Positions 9,238 to 19,265 of a DNA stretch of 64,000 nt are shown piece after piece. The translations under genes were made by a program, and so were the position numbers. Origin of the DNA: Caulobacter sp. X (GTDB taxonomy: Bacteria > Pseudomonadota > Alphaproteobacteria > Caulobacterales > Caulobacteraceae). Below the pieces are notes generated by a model. That model saw only the letters and a program-made list of their open reading frames with translations, had not been told where the DNA came from and ran no database searches. The DNA is taken from NCBI RefSeq assembly GCF_002742635.1, contig NZ_PEGF01000001.1, positions 1,240,001 through 1,304,000 of the forward strand, given 5' to 3'. Position 1 is the first letter of the stretch, and each line of letters opens with the position of its first letter.

Positions 9238-9315
9238 GGGCCCTCAGCGACAAGGGCGAGTACTCGACATCCGCTCAATCTTTGCTAGCGTTCGGCGAAG
9301 TTCGAGGGGATTTCC

Positions 9316-11262
9316 GTGCTGAAGACTACCCTGGCCGCCATGGCGGCATGCGTCGCCCTGGCCGCCTCGTCAGCGCGAGGCACCCCGCTCGAAGCCTATG
9401 GCCGCCTGCCTTCAATCAACATGGTGGATGTCTCGCCGGACGGCTCGGCGCTGGCGCTCATCGTGACCGTCAACGACGAGAGCCAGGTGGTGGTCAAGTC
9501 GCTGACGGGTCCCGTGCTGGCGTCAGCCAAGATCGGCTACCGAAAGGTGCGGAACGTGCAGTGGGCGGACGGCGACCACGTGGTGATCGAAGTCTCCAAC
9601 ACCGCCGTCATTGATGGCGTCAGCTATTTCCGCGAGAATTTCCAGGCCGTCAGCCTGAACATCCGGACCGGCGATTTCGTGCAGTTGCCGACCAAGGCGC
9701 TCGACACGGTGGTGAACGTCATCGCCGGACGCACCCAGCCCGCCCGCGACGGCAAGAAGTCAGTGCTGCTGGTGCCCCTGATGAGCACGGAAGCCCGCAA
9801 TATGCAGGCCAAGGGCAGCCATCTGGACCTATTCAAGATCGATCTGGACAGCGGCCAAGCCCTGGTCGCGCAGATGGGCGATTCCGACACCTACGACTAC
9901 CTGGCCAACGCCGACGGCAAGGTCCTAGCCAAGGCCAGCTACAAGGAGAACGAGGGTCAGAACAACGCAACCTGGACCATGCAGCTGCGGAAGGGCGGCG
10001 GCTGGCAGACCGTGTTCTCCACCACCGAGGCGGCCGAGACCCCCTCGCTGTGGGGCGTCGCGCCGAGCGGTCAGTCGGTGATCATCGACACCTGGGACAA
10101 GGACGCCAGCCTGTGGCGTCCCACGCTCATCGGGCTGTCCGACGGCGAGTCCGCGGGCTTCGTGGGACCGGCCCGGGATCTTTCGCCCGTCATCGGCCCC
10201 GACGGCGTGGTGCTTGGCTTCAGCTACCAGAATAATTTCGTCGAATACGAGTTCATCGAACCCCGGCTGAAGGCTCTGTGGCCGCCGTTCCGGGCCGCTT
10301 TCAAGAACCAGTCGGTGTCGCTGGCGTCGTGGACGCCCGATTTCAAGAAGCTGGTCCTCTTCGTTCAAGGACCCGACAACGCCGGCGCCTACTACATGGC
10401 CGACACGACCACCAAGCGCGTGGACCCGATCGGCGTGGCCTATTCCAAGATCGGCCCCGCCGACGTCGCGCCGGCGCGCCAGATCCGTTATCTAGCGGGC
10501 GATGGTCTCGAGATCGACGCGATCCTGACCACACCGAGAGGGCGCGAGGAAAAGAACCTGCCGCTGATCGTTCTGCCGCACGGCGGACCGGCGGCCTATG
10601 ACACGACGGCCTTCGACTACTGGGCCCAGGCGCTGGCCTCGCGCGGCTATGCCGTTCTGCAGCCGAACTTCCGCGGCTCGACCAATCGCGGCCATGCTTT
10701 CAAGGTGGCGGGCTACGGCGAATGGGGTCGCAAGATGCAGACCGACCTTTCAGACGGCGTAGCGTTCCTGGCCAAGCAGGGCGTAATCGATCCCAAGCGC
10801 GTCTGCATCTTCGGCGGCAGCTATGGCGGCTACGCCGCGCTCGCGGGCGTGACCTTGCAAAAGGGCGTCTATCGCTGCGCCGTCTCCGTGGCCGGCCCCG
10901 CCGACCTGCCCGGCCGCCTGCATGACGAAATCCTTCGCTCGGGCGAGCAGAGCAGCCTTATCCGCTATCGCAAGCGCTTCTACGGGGTGACCGGCGAGCG
11001 CGACCCGAAGCTGCGAGAGATTTCTCCCGCCGCCCACGCCGACAATGTCGAGGCTCCAGTTCTTCTGATCCACGGCAAGGACGACACGGTTGTTCCGTAT
11101 GCTGAGAGCCAAAAGATGGCCGCCGCGCTCAAGGCCGCTGGCAAACCTTACGAGTTCGTGACGCTGGATGGCGAAGATCACTGGCTCTCGCGCAGCCAGA
11201 CCCGGTTCCAGATGCTCACCGCCGCCGTCGCCTTTATCGAGAAATACAACCCGCCAAACTAG
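9316..11262 (+). CDS. S9 family (prolyl oligopeptidase-type) secreted peptidase
   Basis: 648 residues, GTG start. An N-terminal signal peptide (LAAMAACVALAASSARG) predicts export. A long beta-propeller-like region (about 30-390) precedes the alpha/beta hydrolase catalytic domain. The nucleophile is in FGGSYGGYAAL, the acid in LLIHGKDDTVVP and the His in GEDHWLS. This triad order is that of S9C/acylaminoacyl-peptidase-type enzymes that cut small peptides in the periplasm. It stands as a single gene between infC and an MFS transporter. Confidence 0.92.
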   Translation: MLKTTLAAMAACVALAASSARGTPLEAYGRLPSINMVDVSPDGSALALIVTVNDESQVVVKSLTGPVLASAKIGYRKVRNVQWADGDHVVIEVSNTAVIDGVSYFRENFQAVSLNIRTGDFVQLPTKALDTVVNVIAGRTQPARDGKKSVLLVPLMSTEARNMQAKGSHLDLFKIDLDSGQALVAQMGDSDTYDYLANADGKVLAKASYKENEGQNNATWTMQLRKGGGWQTVFSTTEAAETPSLWGVAPSGQSVIIDTWDKDASLWRPTLIGLSDGESAGFVGPARDLSPVIGPDGVVLGFSYQNNFVEYEFIEPRLKALWPPFRAAFKNQSVSLASWTPDFKKLVLFVQGPDNAGAYYMADTTTKRVDPIGVAYSKIGPADVAPARQIRYLAGDGLEIDAILTTPRGREEKNLPLIVLPHGGPAAYDTTAFDYWAQALASRGYAVLQPNFRGSTNRGHAFKVAGYGEWGRKMQTDLSDGVAFLAKQGVIDPKRVCIFGGSYGGYAALAGVTLQKGVYRCAVSVAGPADLPGRLHDEILRSGEQSSLIRYRKRFYGVTGERDPKLREISPAAHADNVEAPVLLIHGKDDTVVPYAESQKMAAALKAAGKPYEFVTLDGEDHWLSRSQTRFQMLTAAVAFIEKYNPPN

Positions 11263-11317
11263 AGCGCCTGTTTTGGCGGTCGTCAGAAGAGCGGAACACG
11301 CGTAAACCCCGCCCGCC

Positions 11318-12511
11318 ATGTCCGATACCGCCCACAGCACCCGCGCCCTGGCCGTCCTGCTCCTGGTTGTTTTCATCAACCTGGTGGGCTTTGGCGTGGT
11401 CATTCCGCTGCTGCCTTTCTACGCCAAGGCGATGAACGCCGCCCCGTGGCAGGTGACGACGATGTTCGCCGCCTACAGCCTGGGACAGTTCTTCGGCGAG
11501 CCGTTCTGGGGAAGACTGTCGGACCGGATCGGTCGGCGGCCGGTGCTGATCGTGACGATCCTGGCCAACGCCGCGGCCTATGTGGCGCTGGCCTTCGCGC
11601 CCAACATCTGGATCGCCATGGCCATCCGCCTGGTCGGCGGCTTTGGCAGCGGCAATATCTCGACGATCCAGGGCTACATGGCCGACGTGACGCCGCCGGA
11701 GAAGCGCGCGGGCCGCATGGGCCTGCTGGGCGCGGCGTTCGGAGCGGGCTTCGTCATCGGCCCGTCGCTGGGCGGCCTGCTGGCCCATCCCAGCGCCGGA
11801 CAACTCGGTTTCCAGATCCCGCTGTTCGTCGCCGCCGGTATGGCCGCCGCCGCCGCCATCGGCGTGGTCGTCTTCGTCACGGAGAGCCGGGCTGGCGCGG
11901 TCGCGGGCCATCCTCAACCGGGGCGCGGCGAGGCGCTCGCCCAGGCCGCGGCTCACCCGATCCTTTCACGGGTGCTGCTGGTGACGCTGGTCTCGACCGG
12001 CGCCTTCGCGGGCATGGAGTCGATCTTCGGCCTGTGGGCCAACGCGCGCTTTTCCTGGGGGCCGCGCGAGGTCGGGCTATGCTTCGCCATCATCGGGATC
12101 ATCGCCTCGCTGGGTCAGGGCGTGCTGACGGGCCGCCTAGCCCGCCGGTTCGGCGAGAGCCGGGTGCTGACCACCGGCCTTTTCATCATCATGCTGAGCC
12201 TGTTCGCCACGCCGTTCGCGCCGCATCCCAGCCTGGCCATGGTCGCGGTGGGCTGCACCGCATTTGGCCAGTCGCTGGTCTTCCCTTGCGTGGCCGCCCT
12301 GATCTCCCGCGCCAGCCCGCCGGATCGCCAGGGCCAGATGCTGGGCCTGAACATGGCCGCCGGCTCTCTGGCGCGCATCGCCGGACCGCTGACGGCCGGG
12401 CCGCTGTTTGGTCTCGCGGCCGGCGGTCCCTACTGGCTGGGCTCGGCGCTGATGATTCCCGCGATCGCCTTCGCCGTGACGATCGTCCACAGAACCAAGA
12501 CGGCCGCCTAA
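11318..12511 (+). CDS. MFS transporter, TetA/TCR-like
   Basis: 397 residues with twelve predicted membrane helices. The first helix contains [17 protein letters not shown], and the loop 2-3 motif [13 protein letters not shown] is the MFS signature A. This places it near the tetracycline/multidrug:H+ antiporter branch. Substrate unknown; drug efflux is possible but unproven. It follows the S9 peptidase by 55 bp on the same strand and precedes the rpmI-rplT leader, so readthrough into the ribosomal genes is conceivable. Confidence 0.9.
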   Translation: MSDTAHSTRALAVLLLVVFINLVGFGVVIPLLPFYAKAMNAAPWQVTTMFAAYSLGQFFGEPFWGRLSDRIGRRPVLIVTILANAAAYVALAFAPNIWIAMAIRLVGGFGSGNISTIQGYMADVTPPEKRAGRMGLLGAAFGAGFVIGPSLGGLLAHPSAGQLGFQIPLFVAAGMAAAAAIGVVVFVTESRAGAVAGHPQPGRGEALAQAAAHPILSRVLLVTLVSTGAFAGMESIFGLWANARFSWGPREVGLCFAIIGIIASLGQGVLTGRLARRFGESRVLTTGLFIIMLSLFATPFAPHPSLAMVAVGCTAFGQSLVFPCVAALISRASPPDRQGQMLGLNMAAGSLARIAGPLTAGPLFGLAAGGPYWLGSALMIPAIAFAVTIVHRTKTAA

Positions 12512-12558
12512 ATGCTTGCCAGCGGCGAGTCTTTCCTGTAGCAACGCCGCCTTTCCGG

Positions 12559-12590
12559 AACCGCCTGGCCATTGGCATGCCATGGCGGTT
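12559..12590 (+). promoter_or_regulatory. Hairpin in the rpmI-rplT leader
   Basis: The leader of rpmI can fold AACCGCC against GGCGGTT, with a second GGC/GCC pairing inside. No U-run follows, so it is not a simple terminator. L20 autoregulates this operon through leader structures in other bacteria. Whether this hairpin does so is inference. Confidence 0.35.
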
Positions 12591-12631
12591 CGTCATGCTT
12601 CCAGAGGACGGGGCGAAAGCTCCGACGCGAA

Positions 12632-12832
12632 ATGCCGAAGTTGAAGACGAAGTCGGGCGCCAAAAAGCGCTTCAAACTGACCGCCACGGGCAAGCTGAAG
12701 GCCGGCGTCGCCGGCAAGCGCCACCGCCTGATCGGTCACAATGGCAAGTACATCCGCCAACAGCGCGGCACGAAGGTCATGACCGAGGCTGACGCCAAGA
12801 TCATCAAGACCTACCTGCCCTACGGCCTGTAA
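12632..12832 (+). CDS. rpmI: 50S ribosomal protein L35
   Basis: 66 residues, the usual length. The N-terminus [15 protein letters not shown] and the internal GKRHRL are diagnostic for bL35, a small basic protein of the large subunit. It is the first gene of the rpmI-rplT pair, 15 nt upstream of rplT with a GAGG ribosome binding site between. Unlike in many bacteria, infC is not directly upstream; an S9 peptidase and a transporter gene lie between. Confidence 0.97.
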   Translation: MPKLKTKSGAKKRFKLTATGKLKAGVAGKRHRLIGHNGKYIRQQRGTKVMTEADAKIIKTYLPYGL

Positions 12833-12847
12833 GAGGAGCGCTGACAC

Positions 12848-13204
12848 ATGGCTCGCGTGAAACGGGGCGTCGTCGCCCACGCCAAGCACAAGAAGGTTCT
12901 CGAGCAAGCCAAGGGCTTCTACGGGCGCCGCAAGAACACCATCCGTACGGCGAAAGCCGCGGTCGACAAGGCCGGCCAGTACGCCTACCGCGACCGCAAG
13001 GTGCGCAAGCGCGCCTTCCGTTCGCTGTGGATCCAGCGCATCAACGCTGGCGCCCGTCTGGAAGGCTTCACCTACTCGCAATTTATCCACGGCCTGGATG
13101 TGGCCGGGATCGTGATCGACCGTAAGGTCCTCGCCGACATCGCCGGCGCCGATCCGGTTGCGTTCAAGGCCATCGCCGACAAGGTTCGCGCCGCCCTGGC
13201 CTAA
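12848..13204 (+). CDS. rplT: 50S ribosomal protein L20
   Basis: 118 residues. [18 protein letters not shown] and [13 protein letters not shown] are hallmark bL20 sequences. bL20 binds 23S rRNA early in large-subunit assembly and represses its own operon in E. coli and Bacillus. It is cotranscribed with rpmI and ends at a strong terminator. Confidence 0.98.
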   Translation: MARVKRGVVAHAKHKKVLEQAKGFYGRRKNTIRTAKAAVDKAGQYAYRDRKVRKRAFRSLWIQRINAGARLEGFTYSQFIHGLDVAGIVIDRKVLADIAGADPVAFKAIADKVRAALA

Positions 13205-13240
13205 GGACATCTGGGCTTTTCGAAGCCCAATCGATCCTGA

Positions 13241-13274
13241 AAAGCCCTTCGGTGCGAACCGGAGGGCTTTTTGC
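13241..13274 (+). terminator. Rho-independent terminator of rpmI-rplT
   Basis: AAAGCCCTTCGG pairs with CCGGAGGGCTTT (one wobble) around a short loop, and TTTTT follows. It lies 37 nt after the rplT stop and separates this operon from pheS. Confidence 0.9.
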
Positions 13275-13325
13275 TGCGCGCTCCCCTACTCCCCCGCGAC
13301 CAAATCCTCTAGACGGATGCCCGTC

Positions 13326-14399
13326 ATGACCGATCTCAACACCCTCGAAGCCGACGTGCTGGCCCAGGTGGCCGCCGCTGGCGATCTCCAAGCGCTCGAC
13401 GCCGTCCGCGTGGCCGCCGTCGGCAAGACCGGCTCCATCTCGGGCCTGCTGAAAACCCTGGGCGCGATGAGCCCCGAGGAGCGCAAGACCCAAGGCGCGG
13501 CGATCAACGCCCTGCGCGACAAGGTCACCGAGGCGATCGCCGCCAAGAAGGCCGCGCTGGAAGCCGCCGAGCTGGACGCGCGCCTGGCCAGCGAGACCCT
13601 GGACCTGTCCCTGCCCGCGCCCTACCGCCGCAAGGGCTCGGTCCACCCGACCATGCAGACCATGGACGAGATCGTCGCGGTCTTCGCCGAGATGGGCTTC
13701 GCCGTCGCCGAGGGGCCGGACATCGAGGACGACTTCCACAACTTCACGGCCCTGAACTTCCCCGAGAAGCACCCGGCCCGCGAGATGCACGACACCTTCT
13801 TCTTCAACACGAAGGAGAACGGCGAGCGCATGCTGCTGCGCACGCATACGAGCCCCGTGCAGGTGCGGACCATGGTCAGCCAGAAGCCGCCGATCCGCAT
13901 CATCGCGCCGGGCCGCACCTATCGCGTGGACAACGACGCCACCCACACGCCGGTGTTTCACCAGGTCGAGGGCCTCGTCATCGACAAGGGTATCCACATG
14001 GGCCACCTGAAGTGGACCCTGGAGACTTTCCTGGCGCGGTTCTTCGAGACCGACGCGGTCACGACACAGTTCCGTCCGCACCACTTCCCGTTCACCGAGC
14101 CGTCGGCCGAGATGGACGTGCAGTGCGATCGCTCGGGCGGCGAGATCAAAATCGGCCAGGGCACGAGCTGGCTCGAGATCCTGGGCTGCGGCATGGTTCA
14201 CCCGAACGTCCTGCGCGCCTGCGGCATCGATCCGGACGAGTACCAGGGCTTCGCCTTCGGCATGGGCGTCGACCGCCTGGGCATGCTGAAGTACGGCATG
14301 CCGGACCTGCGCGACATGTGGTCGTCGGACGTCCGCTGGCTGTCGCACTACGGCTTCAGCGCCTTCGCCGCGCCGAACCCGGCCAGCGGCTTGAGCTGA
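13326..14399 (+). CDS. pheS: Phenylalanine-tRNA ligase alpha subunit
   Basis: 357 residues from the ATG at 13326. An N-terminal coiled coil (about 1-90) binds tRNA. The class II synthetase catalytic core follows: motif 1 region [12 protein letters not shown], motif 2 region RTHTSP...FHQVEG, and [17 protein letters not shown] then [10 protein letters not shown] for the Phe/ATP site, with the motif 3 region near [11 protein letters not shown]. It forms an alpha2-beta2 enzyme with PheT, encoded 58 bp downstream. Confidence 0.98.
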   Translation: MTDLNTLEADVLAQVAAAGDLQALDAVRVAAVGKTGSISGLLKTLGAMSPEERKTQGAAINALRDKVTEAIAAKKAALEAAELDARLASETLDLSLPAPYRRKGSVHPTMQTMDEIVAVFAEMGFAVAEGPDIEDDFHNFTALNFPEKHPAREMHDTFFFNTKENGERMLLRTHTSPVQVRTMVSQKPPIRIIAPGRTYRVDNDATHTPVFHQVEGLVIDKGIHMGHLKWTLETFLARFFETDAVTTQFRPHHFPFTEPSAEMDVQCDRSGGEIKIGQGTSWLEILGCGMVHPNVLRACGIDPDEYQGFAFGMGVDRLGMLKYGMPDLRDMWSSDVRWLSHYGFSAFAAPNPASGLS

Positions 14400-14457
14400 T
14401 CGCCCTTCTGGAATTCAACCAACCCCTCCGCGCGGCGGCGGGGCTTGGAGATCGAAA

Positions 14458-16857
14458 ATGAAATTCACCCTGTCCTGGCTCAAGGATCACCTTGAGACCA
14501 CCGCCACCGTCCCCGAGATCGTCGCGGCCATGACCATGGCCGGACTCGAGGTCGAGCACGTCATCGATCCGGCGACCAAGCTTAAGCCCTTCACGGTCTG
14601 CAAGATCGTCGAGGCCGCGCGGCACCCGAACGCCGACCGCCTGCAGGTCTGCCAGGTTGACACCGTCGACGGCCGCAAGGAGATCGTCTGCGGCGCGCCG
14701 AACGCTCGCGCGGGCCTGACGACCATCTACGCTCCGATCGGCGCCTATGTGCCTGGCCTGGACGTCACCCTGGTCGAGAAGCCGGTGCGCGGCGTCGTCT
14801 CGAACGGCATGCTCTGCTCGGCCGCCGAGCTCGAATACGCCACCGAGAGCGACGGCATCATGGAGCTGCCCGACAGCCTGGCCGTCGGCACGCCGGCCGT
14901 CGACGCGCTCGGCCTGGAAGCCGTGATCGACTTCGAAGTCACTCCCAACCGCCCCGACTGGCTGGGCGTCGCCGGCATCGCCCGCGACTTGGCCGCCGCC
15001 GGCGTGGGCGCGCTGAAGGACCTGTCGATCGCGCCGGTCGCTGGAACCTTCCCCTGCCCGATCACCGTCAAGGTCGACGGCGAGGCCTGCCCGGTGTTCG
15101 CCGGCCGCCTGATCAAGGGCGTCAAGAACGGGCCCTCGCCCAAGTGGCTGCAGGACCGCCTGACCGCCATCGGCCTGCGCCCGATCAACGCCCTGGTGGA
15201 CGTCACTAACCTGATCTCCTACGACCGCGCCCGACCGCTACACGTCTATGACGCGGCCAAGCTGTCGGGGACCGAGATCTCGACCCGCCTGGGCCGTCAC
15301 GGCGTGCATGGCGATGAGCACCTGATCGCGCTGGACGGCAAGACCTACGAGCTGACGCCCGAGATGTGCGTGATCGCCGACGCCCATGGCGACCGGCCGA
15401 TCGGGCTGGGCGGCGTGATGGGCGGCGAAAGCACCGGCTGCTCGGACGAGACGGTCGACGTCTTCATCGAGAGCGCCTGGTTCGAGCCGATCCGCATCGC
15501 CCAGACGGGCCGCGCCACCGGCATCAACAGCGACGCCCAGTACCGCTTCGCCCGCACGGTCGACACCGGTTCGGTCGTGCCGGGGATCGAGCTAGCCACC
15601 AAGCTGATCCTCGAGCTCTGCGGCGGCCAGCCGTCGGAGATCATCGTCGCCGGCGAGGCCCCGGCGGCGCCGAAGGGCTTCGCCTTCGATCCGGCCTATG
15701 TCGAGCAACTGTCAGGCCTGTCGGTCTCGGCCGATCGCGCGCGCCAGATCCTGGTCGCCCTGGGCTTTGACGTGAAGGACGGCTCGCCCTGGATCATCAC
15801 GCCGCCGACCTTCCGCCGCGACGTGGAAGGCAAGGCCGACCTGGTCGAAGAGATCGCCCGCATCGCCGGCTACGGCGCCCTGCCCTCGACGCCGCTGCCT
15901 GAAGTTCCGCGCGCGGTGGGCGGCATCCTGACCGCCAAGCAGGCCCGCGCCCGCACGGCGCGCCGGGCCCTCGCCGCCGCCGGCTACGCCGAGGCGGTGA
16001 CCTACAGCTTCACCAGCCGCAAGATCGCCGAGCTGTTCGGCGGTGGGCAGGCCGAGCTTGTGCTGGCCAATCCGATCGCCTCGGAACTGGACTGCATGCG
16101 CCCGTCGCTGCTGCCCAACCTGATCGAGGCCGCCGGCCGCAACGCCCGCCAGGGCTTCCCGGACGCGGCCCTGTTCGAGATCGGTCCGACCTTCCACGGC
16201 GACAGGCCGGCCGACCAGCGCACCGTCGTCTCGGCGATCCTGGTCCCCAAGGCTCCGCGCGGCTGGGACAAGACCCCGCAGGGCGACGTCTTCACGGTCA
16301 AGGCCGATCTGCTGGCCCTGCTGGAGGAGCTGGGCGCGCCCGTCGCCTCGCTGCAGACCGCGCAAGGCTCGGCCTCCGCCTGGTGGCATCCGGGCCGCTC
16401 GGCGCGCCTGCAGCTGGGCCCCAAGGCGGTGATGGCCGAGTTTGGCGAGATCCACCCGGCGGTCTTGAAGGCCCTGGACGTGGCCGGCCCGGTCTACGGC
16501 TTCGAGATCACCCTGGAGGCGATCCCCGAGCCTAAGAAGAAGTCGGTCAAGACGCGTCCGGCCTTCTCGCCCTCGCCCCTGATGCCGCTGACCCGCGACT
16601 TCGCCTTCCTGGTCGAGAAGACCAAGGCCGCCGGCGATCTCGTGAAAGCCGCCGCCGGCGCTGACAAGGCCCTGATCACCGCCGCGCGCGTATTCGACGT
16701 CTATGAAGGCCCCGGCGTGCCGGAGGGCTTCAAGTCGATCGCGATCGAGGTCGTGGTCCAGCCCCGCGAAGCCACGCTCACCGACGCCGAGATCGAAGCC
16801 CTGTCGGCCAAGGTCGTCGCGGCGGCCGAGAAGGCCGGCGGGAAGCTGCGGGGGTAG
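14458..16857 (+). CDS. pheT: Phenylalanine-tRNA ligase beta subunit
   Basis: 799 residues, the standard long bacterial form, with GGAG upstream of the ATG. Domains in order: an EMAP/OB-fold tRNA-binding domain at about 39-150 ([19 protein letters not shown]), the B3/B4 editing region with GVMGGESTG, the B5 domain, the catalytic-like core, and the C-terminal anticodon-binding domain ([18 protein letters not shown]). It partners with PheS. Transcription seems to end at the long inverted repeat just downstream. Confidence 0.98.
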   Translation: MKFTLSWLKDHLETTATVPEIVAAMTMAGLEVEHVIDPATKLKPFTVCKIVEAARHPNADRLQVCQVDTVDGRKEIVCGAPNARAGLTTIYAPIGAYVPGLDVTLVEKPVRGVVSNGMLCSAAELEYATESDGIMELPDSLAVGTPAVDALGLEAVIDFEVTPNRPDWLGVAGIARDLAAAGVGALKDLSIAPVAGTFPCPITVKVDGEACPVFAGRLIKGVKNGPSPKWLQDRLTAIGLRPINALVDVTNLISYDRARPLHVYDAAKLSGTEISTRLGRHGVHGDEHLIALDGKTYELTPEMCVIADAHGDRPIGLGGVMGGESTGCSDETVDVFIESAWFEPIRIAQTGRATGINSDAQYRFARTVDTGSVVPGIELATKLILELCGGQPSEIIVAGEAPAAPKGFAFDPAYVEQLSGLSVSADRARQILVALGFDVKDGSPWIITPPTFRRDVEGKADLVEEIARIAGYGALPSTPLPEVPRAVGGILTAKQARARTARRALAAAGYAEAVTYSFTSRKIAELFGGGQAELVLANPIASELDCMRPSLLPNLIEAAGRNARQGFPDAALFEIGPTFHGDRPADQRTVVSAILVPKAPRGWDKTPQGDVFTVKADLLALLEELGAPVASLQTAQGSASAWWHPGRSARLQLGPKAVMAEFGEIHPAVLKALDVAGPVYGFEITLEAIPEPKKKSVKTRPAFSPSPLMPLTRDFAFLVEKTKAAGDLVKAAAGADKALITAARVFDVYEGPGVPEGFKSIAIEVVVQPREATLTDAEIEALSAKVVAAAEKAGGKLRG

Positions 16858-16859
16858 TC

Positions 16860-17001
16860 CCTTCTCCCCTTGCGGGAGAAGGTGGCGGCCGCCAGGCCGA
16901 CGGATGAGGGGTCGCTCAGGCGGCCCCTTTTCTTGGGCGGCTATGTCATTCAACCCCTCATCCGGCGCTGCGCGCCACCTTCTCCCGCAAGGGGAGAAGG
17001 A
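16860..17001 (+). repeat. REP-like long intergenic inverted repeat
   Basis: Arms at 16860-16911 and about 16951-17001 are near-complements. The outer part (CCTTCTCCCCTTGCGGGAGA) is itself a small palindrome, and the inner part pairs CGGATGAGGGGT with ACCCCTCATCCG. A roughly 40-bp centre separates them. Its structure is like palindromic intergenic repeats of alphaproteobacteria. It may also end pheST transcription, though there is no long U-run. Confidence 0.75.
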
Positions 17002-17153
17002 GACCAATCTGCCGCCTTTCCAGGCGCCCCGCCTCGCCAGAGGCAAAACCCGCCCTCCTCCGCGGCCGAACGTCCCTGCTCTGGACGAGCCCTTGCGCGG
17101 TAGTGAATGTCACGCTACCTGTAACAAGCGCCAACTGGACTCATCGCTTCCAC

Positions 17154-17303
17154 ATGCAATCGACCTTCGCCTTCGCCGCCTTCGTGACCACCGGCCTCGC
17201 CGCCGTGGCTGCGATGTCGTGCGCGGTGTCGATGTGGAACATGATTAACCAGATTAAAACCGTGCGAGTTCGAACGGGGCAAAATCGGCGCAAGCAGCGG
17301 TAG
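17154..17303 (+). CDS. Possible small membrane protein
   Basis: 49 residues from the ATG at 17154 (66 if the GTG at 17103 is used). One hydrophobic segment (FAFAAFVTTGLAAVAAMSC) is followed by a basic tail, a single-pass inner membrane layout. Neither start has a good ribosome binding site, and I recognise no family. A strong terminator 43 nt downstream shows that something is transcribed here in this direction. Confidence 0.35.
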   Translation: MQSTFAFAAFVTTGLAAVAAMSCAVSMWNMINQIKTVRVRTGQNRRKQR

Positions 17304-17345
17304 GGGACCCTACCAAAACCAAAGCCGAAGGATCGCAAGATCTCC

Positions 17346-17378
17346 AAAAAGCCCCGCTCACCCGAGCGGGGCTTTTTT
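17346..17378 (+). terminator. Rho-independent terminator
   Basis: AGCCCCGCTC-ACC-GAGCGGGGCT is followed by TTTTTT. It belongs to a plus-strand transcript upstream, possibly the small membrane protein gene. Confidence 0.93.
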
Positions 17379-17429
17379 GTTGCGCGGTTCCTCGGTCCTC
17401 CCAGTCTCTCAGATCCAAGGACCAAGACG

Positions 17430-17732
17430 ATGAGCTACCTGCCCTCTCCACCCGCCTTCCACAGCGACGCCGACGGCGTCACCGTGCACCAGTTGCTGCT
17501 GGCCGCGCAGGACGCGCCCAGCGCGCTCGACGCCGTTCGCCAAGGCCTGGCCGACAGCGGCGCCGAACTGTGCGGCCTTACGATGAAGCCCGTCGGCCAG
17601 ATCGTCGAAGCCTCGTTGCGCGTGCGCCATCTAGGCGACCAAGCCGCCCGCCTGCTGGCCCGCGACCTCGCCGCCTGGCCGGGCGTCAATTCGGCCTCGG
17701 TCGAGCACCAGTGGGTCCGCCCGTGCGCTTAG
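17430..17732 (+). CDS. Small ACT-like domain protein 1
   Basis: 100 residues with GACCAAGACG before the ATG. The central part (residues about 18-95) alternates strand-helix-strand as in an ACT regulatory domain: HQLLLAAQDAPSALDAVRQGL, then LCGLTMKPVGQIVEASLRV and a final strand. The next gene encodes a similar domain, and its start overlaps this stop by 10 nt. The resemblance is to the small ACT subunit type (IlvM-like), but no enzyme is nearby. The ligand is unknown. Confidence 0.65.
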   Translation: MSYLPSPPAFHSDADGVTVHQLLLAAQDAPSALDAVRQGLADSGAELCGLTMKPVGQIVEASLRVRHLGDQAARLLARDLAAWPGVNSASVEHQWVRPCA

Positions 17733-17992
17733 ACAGCCTTAAACCCGAGGACGACAAACGCCGCCTTTTCCTCGTCACCGCCGAGGACACGCCCGACGCC
17801 CTGATGCGCGTGCTGGGCGTAGCCTCGGTCCAGCAGGCGCGGTTGCGCGCCCTGTCCGCCGCTCCCGAGGGCCAGCACATGGCCATTCGGCTCGAGATCG
17901 ACGACCAGGGCGACGCCCGCGCCGAAGCCCTGGCCTCGCGCCTGGCCGCCTGTCCGGCCGTGCGCGGCGTCGGGTTCGGCTGGCGGCAGTAA
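17723..17992 (+). CDS. Small ACT-like domain protein 2
   Basis: 89 residues from the GTG at 17723, overlapping the preceding gene. RRLFLVTAEDTPDALMRVLGV followed by VQQARLRALSAA and a second strand pair (MAIRLEIDDQG) is a good fit to one ACT fold. Tandem, coupled ACT-like proteins suggest a heterodimer or a split regulator of amino acid metabolism; this is inference. The stop directly abuts the convergent hmp gene. Confidence 0.65.
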   Translation: MRLDSLKPEDDKRRLFLVTAEDTPDALMRVLGVASVQQARLRALSAAPEGQHMAIRLEIDDQGDARAEALASRLAACPAVRGVGFGWRQ

Positions 17993-19201
17993 TTAGGCAG
18001 CCAGGAGTTCGTCGGTCGGGCCGAAGAACTCGTACTTGATGCGGTCAGGCGAGACGCCGGCCGCGGCCAGCCCGCTCACCAGCGCCCGCATGAACGGCCG
18101 CGGGCCGCAGAGATAGAAGTCAGCTGTGTCGAAGGGCGTGTTGGCCTTCAGCCAGTCGACATCCACCATGCCGTCCACGTCGTGGGTGACGCCCAGCGCG
18201 TCGCTGGGCAGGGGCTCGCTGTAGAACGTCGCCACCCGCGTGCGGCCATGCTCGGCCGCCAGGCCGCGGACATGGTGCGCCATGGCGTGGACGCGGCTGT
18301 TGATCGCCCCGTGAACGAAGTGGGTCTCGAGCTCAGGGTGATCCTTGGCGATCGCCTCCAGCATGGCGACCATCGGCGTCAGGCCGACGCCGCCGCTCAG
18401 CAGAACCACCGGGCGGTCCGACATCGGCGCCAGGTGGAAATCGCCGGCGGGCGGGGTCGCCTCGACGATATCGCCCTCGGCCACGACGTCGTGCAGGAAC
18501 ACCGAGCCGTGGCCCTCATCCTCGCGCTTGACCGAGATGCGATAGGTCTCGCCGTTCGGCGCCGCCGAGATCGAATAGTTGCGCTTCAGGCCCTTTTCCG
18601 ACGGCGTGTCGAAACGGAAGGTCAGGTACTGGCCCGGCCGATGGGCGATCACCGGCCCGCCGTCGCGCGGACGCAGGATGAACGAGGTGATGACCTTGCT
18701 CTCGCGGATCTTCTTCTCGACCACGAACGCGCGCCAGCCGACCCAGCCCCCCGTCGCCGCGGCCGCCGCCTCGCGGATCGCCGCCTCCCGGCCCTTCAGG
18801 ATGTCGGCCAGGAACCAATAGGCTTCGCCCCAGGCCGCCAGGATATCTTCGTTAGCGGCCTCGCCCAGAACGTCGACCAGCGCGCCCAGCAAGGCGGTCG
18901 CCACCGCCGCGTAGTGCTCGGGCAGGATGTGATAGCCGACGTGCTTCTGGGCCATGCGTTCGACCGCTCCGCCCAGAACACCCAGATTGTCGATGTTTTG
19001 CGCATAGGCGAGCACCGCGCCCGCAAGGGCCTTGGGCTGGGCGCCCGACGCTTGGTTGGCGTGGTTGAACAACGAGGCGATGGCCTCGTCCTGAAACAGG
19101 CGCGCGTACATCGCCTTGGTGATCGCCTCGCCATGGACGGCGAGAACCGGAGCCGTCGCCTTCACGATCGCGATCGTCTTTTCGCTAAGCTGCGTAGTCA
19201 T
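17993..19201 (-). CDS. hmp: Flavohemoprotein, nitric oxide dioxygenase
   Basis: 402 residues from the ATG at 19201. An N-terminal globin domain (1-140) has FNHANQ and the proximal-His region AQKHVGYHILPEHY. An FAD-binding barrel follows with RNYSIS, then the NAD domain with LSGGVGLTPM and the C-terminal YLCGPRPFM. It oxidises NO to nitrate using O2 and NAD(P)H in the cytosol. It is transcribed divergently from an NsrR gene, with two NsrR-type palindromes in between, so NO induction is very likely. Confidence 0.96.
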   Translation of the reverse strand: MTTQLSEKTIAIVKATAPVLAVHGEAITKAMYARLFQDEAIASLFNHANQASGAQPKALAGAVLAYAQNIDNLGVLGGAVERMAQKHVGYHILPEHYAAVATALLGALVDVLGEAANEDILAAWGEAYWFLADILKGREAAIREAAAAATGGWVGWRAFVVEKKIRESKVITSFILRPRDGGPVIAHRPGQYLTFRFDTPSEKGLKRNYSISAAPNGETYRISVKREDEGHGSVFLHDVVAEGDIVEATPPAGDFHLAPMSDRPVVLLSGGVGLTPMVAMLEAIAKDHPELETHFVHGAINSRVHAMAHHVRGLAAEHGRTRVATFYSEPLPSDALGVTHDVDGMVDVDWLKANTPFDTADFYLCGPRPFMRALVSGLAAAGVSPDRIKYEFFGPTDELLAA

Positions 19202-19215
19202 TTCAGAACCCCTCA

Positions 19216-19237
19216 AAGATGCATTTTTCGCGCATCT
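19216..19237. promoter_or_regulatory. NsrR box 1 (hmp side)
   Basis: AAGATGCATTTTTCGCGCATCT: the half-sites AGATGC and GCATCT form an inverted repeat of the known NsrR type (AAGATGC near AT-rich centre). It overlaps the first bases upstream of the hmp start. Confidence 0.75.
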
Positions 19238-19265
19238 ATCTGGGAGATCGTCGTTACGCAAGATT

